DNA of 36,738 bases from Arcicella sp. (GCA_025356745.1 JANXRS010000361.1:1-36738), one strand, 5' to 3'; shown: positions 9,149 through 19,045, counted from the stretch's first letter. Notes: generated by a model not told the origin, from the sequence alone. Numbers and translations: made by a program.

Positions 9149-10221
9149 TTTTACTTCACAAACAAATACAAAGACAACGCAAAAAAAGAATCTGGATAAT
9201 CGTTATTGTATTGATTATCAGTTTATTAATCTGGCAAAAAGCGTGGGTTAACTATTTTTATCAACAGGCAAAAGGAGGCTTAGAAATTGCCTTTAATACA
9301 CGTCCTCTTTCAGAAGTTCTTCAAGACAAATCCATTCCTGATTCCCTCAAAAAACGAATTCTATACATTCAAGAAGTCCGTAAATACGCCATTGATTCAT
9401 TGGGCTTGCAAGATAATCCAGATGTTTATCAAACCCTTTATGACCAACATGGAAAATCTTTAGTCCATCTATTAACTGTGGCAGAAAGCTACAAAATGGA
9501 AGCCAAAGAATTCAAATTTCCCGTTGTGAGTTGGATAATTGGTAGCTTTACTTACAAGGGATTTTTCGATTCTACGGCTGCTGTGAAAGAACAAATATTT
9601 TGGAAATTAAGAGGTTATGACACAGAAATGGGTCAAGGAATTGCTTATTCAACTTTGGGTTGGTTACCAGAACCCATTTTGTCAAATATGTTGTATTATC
9701 CAGATGGTAAATTAGCCTCTTTAATAATTCATGAAATGACCCACGGAACAATCTTTGTAAAAAACGACCATGAAACAAGTGAAAATTTAGCTAATTTTAT
9801 CGGAGATTATGGTGCAAAAAGATTTTTAAAATTTAAGTACGGTACTGAATCTAAACCTTTTAAGCGTTACGTTCAATCAAGAATTTTTAGAGATAAATTT
9901 ATTAAACACCTCAATAGAGGAACATTGAAATTAGATAGTTTATACCAAAGCTTCCAACCTAAATTTTCGTCGAAATATAAGGATTCGTTGAAGTATTCGT
10001 TAATTGAAAAAATTGAACGAAGTCAAGATACGATTTACCATAAATTGCCAAATCTACCAAAACTTCAATTTAATAAAAATAGTTTACCCAACAATGCTTT
10101 TTTTGTAAGTTTTAAAACGTATAATTCCAAGCAAAATGAATTTGAAAATATTTTCAAAAATCAATTTTACGAGAATTTTTCATACTTTTTAGCGTTTATA
10201 AAAATGAAATATAACAAATAA
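9145..10221 (+). CDS. Putative zinc aminopeptidase (PF10023-like)
   Basis: N-terminal TM segment, YFYQQAKGGLEIAFNTRPLSEVL, YSTLGWLPEPILSNMLYYPDGKLASLIIHEMTHGTIFVKNDHETSENLANFIGDYGA (HExxH-type HEMTH). Confidence 0.8.
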   Translation: MILLHKQIQRQRKKRIWIIVIVLIISLLIWQKAWVNYFYQQAKGGLEIAFNTRPLSEVLQDKSIPDSLKKRILYIQEVRKYAIDSLGLQDNPDVYQTLYDQHGKSLVHLLTVAESYKMEAKEFKFPVVSWIIGSFTYKGFFDSTAAVKEQIFWKLRGYDTEMGQGIAYSTLGWLPEPILSNMLYYPDGKLASLIIHEMTHGTIFVKNDHETSENLANFIGDYGAKRFLKFKYGTESKPFKRYVQSRIFRDKFIKHLNRGTLKLDSLYQSFQPKFSSKYKDSLKYSLIEKIERSQDTIYHKLPNLPKLQFNKNSLPNNAFFVSFKTYNSKQNEFENIFKNQFYENFSYFLAFIKMKYNK

Positions 10222-10228
10222 TCGACAC

Positions 10229-11023
10229 ATGAAAAAAGTCTTTTTCAGCTTTGCCCTATTTTTTACAGCTATGAGTTTTAAATCAGCTGAACGTGAAAGA
10301 ATTATCGAACAAACCAGCTTCACCACAGGCGAACACATTGAATATCGGGTTCATTATGGTTTTGTGAATGCAGCGGAGGCAATTGTTGATGTGGATAATA
10401 AATTTCAAAATACCAATGGTCGGCAATGTTATAAAGTTAATATTGTTGCTCGCACCGTAGGTATGACTGATTGGTTTACAAAAGTGCGAGACGTTTGGAC
10501 ATCATATATTGATTCTGCTATGATTTTACCTCAAATGTTTTATCAGAAAAAAGAGGAAGGAAATTATAAAAATGAACAAAAAATTGTTTTTAATCATACA
10601 GCAAATACAGCAAAGCAATACGATATTGATGATGATAACGAAAAGAAAACTTTTCAACTGCCTGATAATGTGCAAGATGTGGTGAGTGGCTATTATTATT
10701 TGAGAACCATTAATTTTTCAAAAATGGCAATTGGTGAAAGTGTACCAATTACTTTATTTTTTGAAGGAGAAATTTATAAAATGCGTTTAAAGTATAGGGG
10801 AAAAGAGGTGATAAAAACAAAATTTGGGAAGATTAATACCTTTAAAATAACTCCTCAATTACCTAGAAACGACTTTTTCCAAGACGAAGAATCTGTAAAA
10901 TTGTGGGTCACAGACGATGCCAATAAAATTCCAGTTCGAGCAGAAGTTGAATTAAAAATTGGAGCTATTACGTTGGATTTAAGAAAATACTCAGGACTTC
11001 GGAACGAGATGAGGTTTAACTAA
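10229..11023 (+). CDS. DUF3108 domain-containing secreted protein
   Basis: Signal peptide, FTTGEHIEYRVHYGFVNAAEAIVDVD, KVRDVWTSYID, VKLWVTDDANKIPVRAEVELKIGAITLDL. Confidence 0.8.
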   Translation: MKKVFFSFALFFTAMSFKSAERERIIEQTSFTTGEHIEYRVHYGFVNAAEAIVDVDNKFQNTNGRQCYKVNIVARTVGMTDWFTKVRDVWTSYIDSAMILPQMFYQKKEEGNYKNEQKIVFNHTANTAKQYDIDDDNEKKTFQLPDNVQDVVSGYYYLRTINFSKMAIGESVPITLFFEGEIYKMRLKYRGKEVIKTKFGKINTFKITPQLPRNDFFQDEESVKLWVTDDANKIPVRAEVELKIGAITLDLRKYSGLRNEMRFN

Positions 11024-11052
11024 GAGATACTATAAAAATACATAAATTAGTC

Positions 11053-11094
11053 ATTTAAACTTCCCAAAAAATTTAATTTTTGGGAAGTTTAAAT
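11053..11094. terminator. Strong bidirectional hairpin between DUF3108 gene and photolyase
   Basis: ATTTAAACTTCCCAAAAA ... TTTTTGGGAAGTTTAAAT perfect arms in the convergent gap. Confidence 0.7.
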
Positions 11095-11123
11095 AAGTGG
11101 AAGACTAACGTTTCTAATACATT

Positions 11124-12428
11124 TTATCTCTTCAATGCCTTTTGATAAACTTCAAGTACTCTTTTACGAGCAAAATCATGATCAACAATAGGTTGTGGAT
11201 AATCAAAACTACTTAATTCAGGAATCCATTTTTTAATATATTCTAAATTTTTATCAAATTTTTCGGTTTGTAATCTTGGATTAAAAACCCTAAAATAAGG
11301 TGCCGCATCACAACCACTTCCCGATGCCCATTGCCATCCACCATTATTAGCAGAAAGATCAAAATCAATTAATTTTTTAGCAAAATAAGCCTCACCCCAC
11401 CGCCAATCAATCAGCAAATGTTTAACCATAAAACTTGCCACAATCATTCGCACACGATTGTGCATATAACCTGTTGTATTCATTTCTCGAATACCCGCAT
11501 CTACGATTGGATAACCCGTTTTCCCTTCACACCATTTTTGAAATTCCATTTCATTATTTCTCCATGCTATATTCTCATATTCTTTTCTGAAAGCGTGACC
11601 TTGCCCAACTTGGGGAAAATGATGAAGAATATTAAAATAAAAGTCACGCCAAATTAATTCATTTAACCATGTTTCCGATAAATCTTTTGCTTTTCTGGCT
11701 AAGTCTCTGATACTAACCGTTCCAAAACGGAGATGGACAGAAAGCCTTGAAGTTCCTTCAATGGCAGGAAAATTCCGTCTTTCAGCATAATTTTTTATAA
11801 TATTTTCACGGACTTCTTTGGCAGGAAAATATCCTCCAACTCTTCGAAAACCCATTTCATTCAAACTGGGTATTTCAATCTTAGAGGTCTTCAAAAAGTT
11901 TTCAAAATACGCTTCATTAGGGTAAGATTTCAAATAAAATTCATTCAATTTCTCCTTCCATTTACGACTGTAGGGTGTGAAGACGACATAAGGAGTTTTT
12001 GCACCAGACAAAATTTCATTTTTTTCAAAAATTGCTTGGTCTTTAAAAGTATGAAATTCCACTCCTTCGCTCCTAACATACTCCTTCACAGAATCATCTC
12101 TTTCGTGGGCATAGGGTTCATAATCGTGATTCATATATACAGCTGAAACATCATAATTATTTAATAATGCTGGAAAAATCTCTTCAGGCGTTCCATATTT
12201 CACTAAAAGTGTTGAACCCAGGTTATTTAATTCAGACTGTATTTCAGTTATTACATTATGGATAAACTCGACTCTTCTATCTTTTTTATCCTCTAATTTA
12301 TCTAAAATATTTTTATCGAAAATGAAAATCGGTAATACAGGATTTCCAGATTTTAAAGCATGATATAATCCTGCATTATCGTGTAAACGTAAGTCTCTAC
12401 GAAACCAGAAAATTGATACTTGTGACAT
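11124..12428 (-). CDS. Cryptochrome/deoxyribodipyrimidine photolyase family protein
   Basis: MSQVSIFWFRRDLRLHDNAGL at internal Met (track ORF starts 18 codons earlier); TSRLSVHLRFGTVSIR, WLNELIWRDFYFNIL, GYPIVDAGIREMNTTGYMHNRVRMIVASFMVKHL, DWRWGEAYFAKKLIDFDLSANNGGWQWASGSGCDAAPYFRVFNP. Confidence 0.94.
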   Translation of the reverse strand: MSQVSIFWFRRDLRLHDNAGLYHALKSGNPVLPIFIFDKNILDKLEDKKDRRVEFIHNVITEIQSELNNLGSTLLVKYGTPEEIFPALLNNYDVSAVYMNHDYEPYAHERDDSVKEYVRSEGVEFHTFKDQAIFEKNEILSGAKTPYVVFTPYSRKWKEKLNEFYLKSYPNEAYFENFLKTSKIEIPSLNEMGFRRVGGYFPAKEVRENIIKNYAERRNFPAIEGTSRLSVHLRFGTVSIRDLARKAKDLSETWLNELIWRDFYFNILHHFPQVGQGHAFRKEYENIAWRNNEMEFQKWCEGKTGYPIVDAGIREMNTTGYMHNRVRMIVASFMVKHLLIDWRWGEAYFAKKLIDFDLSANNGGWQWASGSGCDAAPYFRVFNPRLQTEKFDKNLEYIKKWIPELSSFDYPQPIVDHDFARKRVLEVYQKALKR

Positions 12429-12623
12429 ATTTTTAAATTTATAAATCGTGTTCTTTGAGATAATTAACTCATTAATCTGCAATTTGTTTTACCAGTTATG
12501 CCCTCAAACGTATAGTGTATTAAGAAAAGTAAAAATTACAAGAAAAAATTCAGTATTTGGAAGAAAAAAAAAACTTTCTTGTATCAATATTTAACAGTCA
12601 AACTCTAAAATTTAACAAATATT

Positions 12624-13001
12624 ATGCAAAATTTACAATTAGCTGATGACGGTTTTGACGATAATCATTACCGCTTTTTATCTTTCTGGAATCCTGCCAA
12701 AATAACATTTTACTTATCTGCCCTTTAGATAAATAAAATGTTATTATTGTCTACGTTGAGGGACTTTTTATCAAATTATCCACGGAATTCTGTAGAGGCA
12801 TTCCATGATAATTTTCTAATTTTTATTTTTCTACCTTTTTTATTACTCAAAATCAAGGACGAACTCAATAATACAACTTTTTCAACCTATTTTTTGTTAG
12901 ATAAGAATAGAATTTGGATTTTTTTGGGTTTTCTTTTATGCTTCACAATTGCCCGAAATCTGCCTTTCTATCCATTCAACCAACTAATTCCCTCGAAGTA
13001 A
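12624..13001 (+). pseudogene. Probable DUF2752-family remnant with in-frame stop and degraded Cys motif
   Basis: One frame from ATG 12624: MQNLQLADDGFDDNHYRFLSFWNPAKITFYLSAL*INKMLLLSTLRDFLSNYPRNSVEAFHDNFLIFIFLPFLLL...FLLCFTIARNLPFYPFNQLIPSK. Resembles DUF2752 (F-NP---FYP-CPF--LTG--CPGCG-LRA...RN-PYYPF--L-P) but the Cys-rich segment is missing and UAG lies at 12726. Confidence 0.5.
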
Positions 13002-13044
13002 CTAATCATTTAATAATTATTTTTAAACTTATTCGGGTTTTCTA

Positions 13045-13076
13045 TTGACAAGCCCTATCTCAAAATTGTATATTTG
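13045..13076 (+). promoter_or_regulatory. Bacteroidota-type promoter for queA
   Basis: TTGACA (13045) and TATATTTG (13069), matching TTG-N~19-21-TAnnTTTG, upstream of queA. Confidence 0.45.
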
Positions 13077-13237
13077 CAAGAATCGTATTGATTAACAGGT
13101 TCTTGGACGTTATACTTTTGTATAAAACTAAGATTTTCTCAAAACGAAAATCATCTAAACCCTAAATTTTTATTAAAAAAATAGTATAAATCCAAAAGAA
13201 AATGGTTCCTGGCGAAAAAACCGCAAATATTATTAGA

Positions 13238-14290
13238 ATGAAATTGTCCGAATTTAGATTCGACCTACCCAACAATCTTATATCATTATATCCAACTGAA
13301 CATCGTGGAGAATCACGGATGATGGTTGTGAACCGTAAAACAAAAACGATTGAACACAAAATGTTTACAGACATTTTGCAATATTTTGATGATGGCGATG
13401 TGATGGTAATGAATGATACCAAAGTATTTCCTGCTCGTTTATTTGGTCAAAAAGAAAAAACAGGTGCAAAAATTGAAGTTTTCTTATTACGTGAATTGAA
13501 TCGTGAACACCGTCTTTGGGACGTGTTGGTTGATCCTGCTCGTAAAATTCGTGTGGGTAATAAATTGTATTTTGGCGATAGTGATTTAGTAGCCGAGGTA
13601 ATTGATAATACCACTTCCCGTGGGCGTACTATCCGTTTCTTATACGATGGCGACCATGATGCTTTGATGAAACAAATTCATTTATTGGGCGAAACTCCTC
13701 TTCCAGATGAAATTCGCTTTAAACGCAATGTGGAACCGGCTGACGAAGAGCGTTTTCAAACGATTTATGCCAAGCACGTTGGGGCAGTTGCAGCACCAAC
13801 CGCAGGAATGCACTTCAACAAAATTATCATGAAACGATTGGAATTAAAAGGTATTAATTTTACTCCTTTGACACTTCATATTGGTTTAGGCACTTTCAGA
13901 ACGGTAGACGTTGAGGATTTGACAAAGCATAAAACAGATTCTGAGAATTTCAATATTACATCTGAAACTTGTGATATTGTAAATGCAGGAATTGATAACA
14001 AGAAAAAGGTTTGTGCCATCGGAACAACCGCAATGAGAGCTTTAGAATCTTCTGTTTCGGCAGATGGTCATTTAAAGCCAATAGAAGGCTGGACGGACAA
14101 ATTTATATTCCCTCCTTACGAAGTAAGAATTCCAAATGCACTGTTAACTAACTTCCATTTACCAGAATCTGTTTTGATTATGATGACTTCTGCCTTTGGT
14201 GGATTTGAGTTAATTAAAGAGGCATATCAAATTGCTATCAAGGAAAAATACAAATTTTTTACTTATGGAGATGCGATGTTAATTATCTAA
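13238..14290 (+). CDS. queA: S-adenosylmethionine:tRNA ribosyltransferase-isomerase
   Basis: [67 protein letters not shown]-like [37 protein letters not shown]. Track ORF starts 12 codons upstream. Confidence 0.97.
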   Translation: MKLSEFRFDLPNNLISLYPTEHRGESRMMVVNRKTKTIEHKMFTDILQYFDDGDVMVMNDTKVFPARLFGQKEKTGAKIEVFLLRELNREHRLWDVLVDPARKIRVGNKLYFGDSDLVAEVIDNTTSRGRTIRFLYDGDHDALMKQIHLLGETPLPDEIRFKRNVEPADEERFQTIYAKHVGAVAAPTAGMHFNKIIMKRLELKGINFTPLTLHIGLGTFRTVDVEDLTKHKTDSENFNITSETCDIVNAGIDNKKKVCAIGTTAMRALESSVSADGHLKPIEGWTDKFIFPPYEVRIPNALLTNFHLPESVLIMMTSAFGGFELIKEAYQIAIKEKYKFFTYGDAMLII

Positions 14291-14297
14291 TTTCACC

Positions 14298-14329
14298 AAA
14301 AAACCTTCTCAAAATTGAGGAGGTTTTTT
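14298..14329. terminator. Bidirectional terminator between queA and pseudouridine synthase
   Basis: AAAAAACCTTCTC aaaatt GAGGAGGTTTTTT hairpin in convergent gap. Confidence 0.75.
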
Positions 14330-14996
14330 ATGGTTTATAATACCTAAACTCATAAGGTTTTAATTCTCCTAATTTTATATCCCCGATTCTCACTCGAATT
14401 AATTGTAAAACTTCGTTATTAAGTTTATAACACATTCTTCTAATTTGTCGATTTATGCCTTGAACTAAAATAATTTTGAAACTATAATCGTCTATTTTTT
14501 CAACCCGACAAGGCAAGGTTATCTGCCCTAAAATATTAATTCCTTCGGACATTTTTCGGATAAAATCTTCATCAATTTCTCTGTCAACCTTAACTAAATA
14601 CTCCTTTTCAGTTTTATGCTCACTTCGTAACGTTTTATCAAAAACTCGTCCATCATTGGTCAGAATCAATAATCCTTCTGATTCTTTATCGAGTCTTCCA
14701 ACGGGAAAAAGTTCTTCTTTAAAAGGCAAAATATCTTTTAAATTATCTTGAATATCCCTATTTAAAGTTGTTTCAATTCCTCTTGGTTTATAGAATGCTA
14801 CGTAGAAAAATTCTTTTTTTTCTTGCAATATTTGTTCTTCAAAAATAACTGAGTCTCCTAGATTCAGAACGATATTTTCAAAAATAGACTTCCCATTAAT
14901 TTTAATTTTTCCTTCTAAAATGAGCATTAAAGCACTTTTATTAGAAATATTCAAGCGTTTTACTAAAAAATATTGTAGTCGTTTTCGAAAAGTCAT
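14328..14996 (-). CDS. RsuA/RluE/RluF-family pseudouridine synthase with S4 domain
   Basis: SNKSALMLILEGKIKINGKSI (S4), YKPRGIETTLN, PVGRLDKESEGLLILTNDG, EKEYLVKV, GINRQIRRMCYKL. Confidence 0.93.
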   Translation of the reverse strand: MTFRKRLQYFLVKRLNISNKSALMLILEGKIKINGKSIFENIVLNLGDSVIFEEQILQEKKEFFYVAFYKPRGIETTLNRDIQDNLKDILPFKEELFPVGRLDKESEGLLILTNDGRVFDKTLRSEHKTEKEYLVKVDREIDEDFIRKMSEGINILGQITLPCRVEKIDDYSFKIILVQGINRQIRRMCYKLNNEVLQLIRVRIGDIKLGELKPYEFRYYKP

Positions 14997-15101
14997 TTTT
15001 TAGGTATTAAGTATTAGAAAATAAATTCTGGTTTTATGAGTTCCGAAAATTGTAATTATTTAGAAAATATGAGACTCTGACAGTTTTTGTGGAATGGTGT
15101 T

Positions 15102-15167
15102 GTAGGGACGAATAGTATTCGTCTTCTCCATCCAATGACACCGTGGACGAATGCAATTCGTCCCTAC
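15102..15167. repeat. REP/BIME-like doublet palindrome
   Basis: GTAGGGACGAATAGTATTCGTC ... TGGACGAATGCAATTCGTCCCTAC: terminal inverted repeat, each arm with its own inverted repeat GACGAAT/ATTCGTC. Confidence 0.7.
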
Positions 15168-15217
15168 CATAAAAATTATCAGACTACCAAAAATATTAAT
15201 TCATACCTAAAAATTCC

Positions 15218-15919
15218 TTACAAAAGTCCTTCATCAGCAAAACTCAAATATCCTTTATCCGTAAAAATCACATGGTCTAAAACAGGAATATCCAAATAAG
15301 TACCTGCCTCACGAAGCTTTTTTGTTAAATCTTTATCCGCTTGTGAAGGCGTGAGATTCCCCGATGGATGATTATGGGAAAGAATGATGGCACTGCAAAG
15401 ATTTTCCAAGGCCACCTTAAAAATTATTTTAGGGTCGGCCACCGTTCCAGCAACTCCTCCGCTACTTATCCGCTCACATTTCATCACTTGATTAGCCCGA
15501 TTCAAAAGAATAATCCAAAATTCTTCGTGGGGTAAATCCATTAAATGCGGTTTCAAAATTTCGTAAGCATCATTTGAAGAAGTAATTTTTGCCCGTTCGG
15601 GGGTTTCAGAATTCTTTCGTCTGCGACCCAATTCTAAGGCACTTACAATCGTAATGGCTTTTGCCTCTCCAATACCCTTAAATTTGGACAAATCCTTAAC
15701 TGTCAAGCGGGCTAATTGATTAAGGTCATTATTTACACTTTGTAAAATCAGTTTTCCCAATTCAACCGCCGTCATATTTTTAATTCCCGAACCAATTTGG
15801 ATACCCAATAATTCAGCGTCTGACAAGGCGGCTTTGCCTTTGAGAAGCAATTTTTCACGGGGACGGTCTTCCTCCGCCCAAGATTTAATGTTAAGATGTT
15901 GTATTTCGTAGTGGTTCAT
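15218..15919 (-). CDS. radC: RadC family DNA repair/JAB-domain protein
   Basis: DRPREKLLLKGKAALSDAELLGIQIGSG, FKGIGEAKAITIVSALELGRR, AIILSHNHPSGNLTPSQADKDLTKKLREAG, LDHVIFTDKGYLSFADEGLL. Confidence 0.96.
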   Translation of the reverse strand: MNHYEIQHLNIKSWAEEDRPREKLLLKGKAALSDAELLGIQIGSGIKNMTAVELGKLILQSVNNDLNQLARLTVKDLSKFKGIGEAKAITIVSALELGRRRKNSETPERAKITSSNDAYEILKPHLMDLPHEEFWIILLNRANQVMKCERISSGGVAGTVADPKIIFKVALENLCSAIILSHNHPSGNLTPSQADKDLTKKLREAGTYLDIPVLDHVIFTDKGYLSFADEGLL

Positions 15920-16005
15920 TCTAGATGTTCGTTAAACGATTCCACTATCAGTTAAAACTACCTTGCGAAATCAATACACAAATTAACTTGCAATATTCTC
16001 ACAAA

Positions 16006-16039
16006 CAAAAAAAGACCCTACTTTTCAGTAAGGTCTTTC
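16006..16039 (-). terminator. rpsT terminator
   Basis: On minus strand: AAAGACCTTAC tgaaaa GTAGGGTCTTTTTTT hairpin plus T-tract just after rpsT stop. Confidence 0.75.
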
Positions 16040-16061
16040 AAACGAATATCTTTGTGCTAAA

Positions 16062-16319
16062 TTAAGCAGCAATTTTATTCACCAACTTAGCTAACTTTGA
16101 TTTCAAGTTAGAAGCCTTATTTTTGTGAATAACATTTCTTTTCGCCAATTTATCTAATGCCGAAGAAACTTTCTTGTAAAGATCAGTTGCAGCCACTTTT
16201 TCGTGAGTATCACGTAATTTTCTAACCATTGAACGGGTAGTTTTGTGCTGATAACGGTTACGTAGTCTTTTCGCTTCGTTAGATCTTATTCTCTTTAATG
16301 ATGATTTGTGATTTGCCAT
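16062..16319 (-). CDS. rpsT: 30S ribosomal protein S20
   Basis: [36 protein letters not shown]...[21 protein letters not shown]. Confidence 0.97.
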   Translation of the reverse strand: MANHKSSLKRIRSNEAKRLRNRYQHKTTRSMVRKLRDTHEKVAATDLYKKVSSALDKLAKRNVIHKNKASNLKSKLAKLVNKIAA

Positions 16320-16368
16320 GTTTATTTCCCGAATAAATATTGGTTTTCTGTTTTCTAAATTTGAAGTG

Positions 16369-16398
16369 CAAAGGTAAGACTTTTTTATTAAATCACAA
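16369..16398 (-). promoter_or_regulatory. Bacteroidota-type promoter of rpsT
   Basis: Reverse strand: TTG TGATTTAATAAAAAAGTCT TACCTTTG = TTG-N19-TAnnTTTG, upstream of rpsT. Confidence 0.65.
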
Positions 16399-16569
16399 GA
16401 TGAGTTGGGGAAAAGTTATTCCTTATTCGGTATTCTTGACTAATTAATGGTAATTAACAACTTAGTATTAATATTTATTTACATTTAGATGCCTAATCTT
16501 CAGTATTTTATGACATCTTACCTATTATTTTTAAAATAAAAATTTATATTCTAACCATTATTCATCCTT

Positions 16570-17607
16570 ATGAAACAACTCATTTTCTTTCTAACATTTT
16601 TTTTAGAATTATCTACTATTCAAAAATTATATTGCGAGGATTTGCCCAACCAATACCGTCCAAACATCAGAAATTGGAACCTAACCATGAAAAATGCAAC
16701 ATGGGGCTTCTTTGCTCATCAACGTATTAATCGTTTGGCAATCTTTACGCTTCCTCAGGAAATGATGCCGTTTTATAAAACATATCTTCGCTACGTAATG
16801 GAACACTCGATTGACCCTGACCAACGTCGTTATGCTGTCAAATACGAAGCTCCACGACATTATATTGACTTGGATGCCTACGGCGACAGTGCTACTTATA
16901 AACTTCCAGTATTCTGGAATGATGCCGTTGAGAAATTTACGGAAGATACTTTAATGAAACATGGCATTGTTCCTTGGCAAATACAGTTAATGAAATTTCA
17001 ATTAACAAAAGCTTTTAGGGAAAATGATACACAAAGAATTTTAAAATTATCAGCCGAAATGGGTCATTATATTGCCGATGCCAATGTGCCTTTGCATACA
17101 ACTTCAAACTACAACGGTCAGAAAACAAATCAAATTGGTATTCACGGATTCTGGGAATCTCGCTTACCTGAATTATACTCTAACGATTATGATTTTTTTG
17201 TGGGTTCTGCCGAGTATGAGCGTTTTGTAGGAAAACGAGCATGGGAAGCCGTTAGAAATGCCAATTCAGCTTTAGATTCTGTTTTGATTTTCGAGCAAAA
17301 ATTGAACGCAAATTTTAAGGAAACTAAGAAATACAGTATCGAAGAACGAAACGGACAAAACATTAAAGTTTATGCAAAAGATTATTCCAAGAAATATCAT
17401 CAATCTCTTGATAATCAAGTAGAAAGACAAATGAAACGTGCTGTAAAAATGATTGGTGACCTTTGGTTTACTGCTTGGGTAGATGCGGGACAACCTGATT
17501 TAACCGCCCTTCTGGATTATAAGTTATCAGAGAAACAGAAAAAAGAGGATGAAAATGAGGAGAAATCATGGTTACAGAAATTATTTAAGGTTCGAGAGGA
17601 AAATTAA
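16570..17607 (+). CDS. Zinc-dependent phospholipase C / S1-P1 nuclease-like fold protein
   Basis: Signal peptide, WGFFAHQRINRLAIFTLP, APRHYIDLDAYGD, HYIADANVPLHTTSNYNGQKTNQIGIHGFWESRLPE (His/Asp zinc ligands). Confidence 0.8.
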   Translation: MKQLIFFLTFFLELSTIQKLYCEDLPNQYRPNIRNWNLTMKNATWGFFAHQRINRLAIFTLPQEMMPFYKTYLRYVMEHSIDPDQRRYAVKYEAPRHYIDLDAYGDSATYKLPVFWNDAVEKFTEDTLMKHGIVPWQIQLMKFQLTKAFRENDTQRILKLSAEMGHYIADANVPLHTTSNYNGQKTNQIGIHGFWESRLPELYSNDYDFFVGSAEYERFVGKRAWEAVRNANSALDSVLIFEQKLNANFKETKKYSIEERNGQNIKVYAKDYSKKYHQSLDNQVERQMKRAVKMIGDLWFTAWVDAGQPDLTALLDYKLSEKQKKEDENEEKSWLQKLFKVREEN

Positions 17608-17732
17608 TTTTCGTTAAAAACCTTTAACATTCGTTTCATAATTAGCTGATTTATGAAAAATAAATTGACCATTAAAAAATCAACATTAATAATCAAACAT
17701 GGAACAACGAAAAACACCTTTATCTTTGTACC

Positions 17733-18908
17733 ATGAAATCACAAATCATTTTAAAAACAGGTAAGGAAAACCCTGTAAAACGTTTTCACCCTTGGATATT
17801 TTCGGGGGCAATTGGTAAAATTGTTGGCAAACCTGCTGACGGCGAAGTTGTAGATGTCTTAGATTCTCAAAAAAATTATCTTGCCACTGGGCATTATCAC
17901 GAAGGAAGTATTGCCGTAAAAATATTCTCATTTCAAGAAACTGAATCGGATGAAAACTTTTGGTATAGTAAAATTCAGAAAGCTTACGAAGTTCGTCAAA
18001 TCATTGATTTTCAAGGAACTAACTGTTACAGATTGATTCATGGTGAAGGTGATGGTTGTCCTGGTTTAATCATTGATTTTTATAATGGCGTTGCCGTTTT
18101 TCAAGCTCATAGTATTGGAATGTATCTTGAAAAAGAGAAAATTTCTATGGCTTTACAAAGCGTTTTTGGGGAAAAATTATTAGCAGTTTATAATAAATCT
18201 CACGAAACATTACCCAAATTATTTGCTCAAAATGTTCAAAATGGTTATTTATTTGGACAATGCGAAGTGCCTCACGAAGTTTCCGAAAATGGTTTTAAGT
18301 TTTTGATAAATTGGGAAACGGGTCAGAAAACAGGTTTTTTCCTTGACCAAAGAGACAATCGAGCTTTGTTGGCAAAATATTCAAAAGGCAAAAAAGTCTT
18401 AAATTCGTTCTGTTATTCGGGAGGATTTTCAATTTATGCGTTGGGTGCAAATGCTGAATTAGTTCATTCGGTTGATGTTTCACAAAAAGCGATTGATTTA
18501 GTTACGCAAAATGTGGAAGCCAATAATTTTCAAGGACTTACGCACGAAGCTTACGCAGAGGATGTCATGAAATACCTGAAAGCAAACGACCAATTTTATG
18601 ACCTTATTGTGCTTGACCCGCCCGCATTTGCCAAGAATGTAGCAACCCGACACAATGCAGTTCAAGGCTATAAAAGATTAAATGCCGAAGGTTTTAAAAG
18701 ATTAGCAAAGGGAGGAATTTTATTTACATTCTCCTGTTCGCAGGTTGTTGATAGAGAATTATTTTACAATACCGTCGTTGCGGCAGCCTTAGAGGCGGGC
18801 AAACAAGTAAAAGTTTTGCATCACCTTACTCAACCTGCCGACCATCCTGTAAATTTCTTTCACCCAGAAGGAAGTTATTTGAAAGGATTAGTGCTTTATG
18901 TTGAGTAG
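17733..18908 (+). CDS. rlmI: Class I SAM-dependent rRNA methyltransferase, RlmI family with PUA domain
   Basis: RFHPWIFSGAIGKI, ETGQKTGFFLDQRDNRALLAKYSKGKKVLNSFCYSGGFSIYA, LDPPAFAKN, CSQVVDRELF. Confidence 0.88.
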   Translation: MKSQIILKTGKENPVKRFHPWIFSGAIGKIVGKPADGEVVDVLDSQKNYLATGHYHEGSIAVKIFSFQETESDENFWYSKIQKAYEVRQIIDFQGTNCYRLIHGEGDGCPGLIIDFYNGVAVFQAHSIGMYLEKEKISMALQSVFGEKLLAVYNKSHETLPKLFAQNVQNGYLFGQCEVPHEVSENGFKFLINWETGQKTGFFLDQRDNRALLAKYSKGKKVLNSFCYSGGFSIYALGANAELVHSVDVSQKAIDLVTQNVEANNFQGLTHEAYAEDVMKYLKANDQFYDLIVLDPPAFAKNVATRHNAVQGYKRLNAEGFKRLAKGGILFTFSCSQVVDRELFYNTVVAAALEAGKQVKVLHHLTQPADHPVNFFHPEGSYLKGLVLYVE

Positions 18909-18958
18909 AGAAAGAAAACAGGAGAAAGGGAGGAAAGAAAACACGAAATAAAAAAAGC

Positions 18959-18997
18959 AAAAACGGGTATAATTTTGAAGATTATACCCGTTTTTTT
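18959..18997. terminator. Bidirectional terminator between rlmI-like gene and lepB
   Basis: AAAAACGGGTATAAT tttgaag ATTATACCCGTTTTTTT perfect hairpin. Confidence 0.85.
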
Positions 18998-19045
18998 GTA
19001 TGTTTTGCTTTACTCCTGTCTTCTTTACTCCTATTTCCCTTTCGA

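Noticed and set aside
8528-10221. ABC ATPase plus peptidase considered as a novel export or defence module
   Set aside because: No adjacent permease or effector; the peptidase looks like a widespread PF10023-type protein; neighbours are housekeeping genes.
15087-15299. 70-aa plus-strand ORF between the pseudouridine synthase and radC
   Set aside because: Runs through the REP-like palindrome and into radC antisense; not a plausible protein.
15218-15919. RadC considered as an anti-restriction or mobile-element protein
   Set aside because: Full-length chromosomal RadC with N-terminal HhH region beside rpsT; no mobile context.
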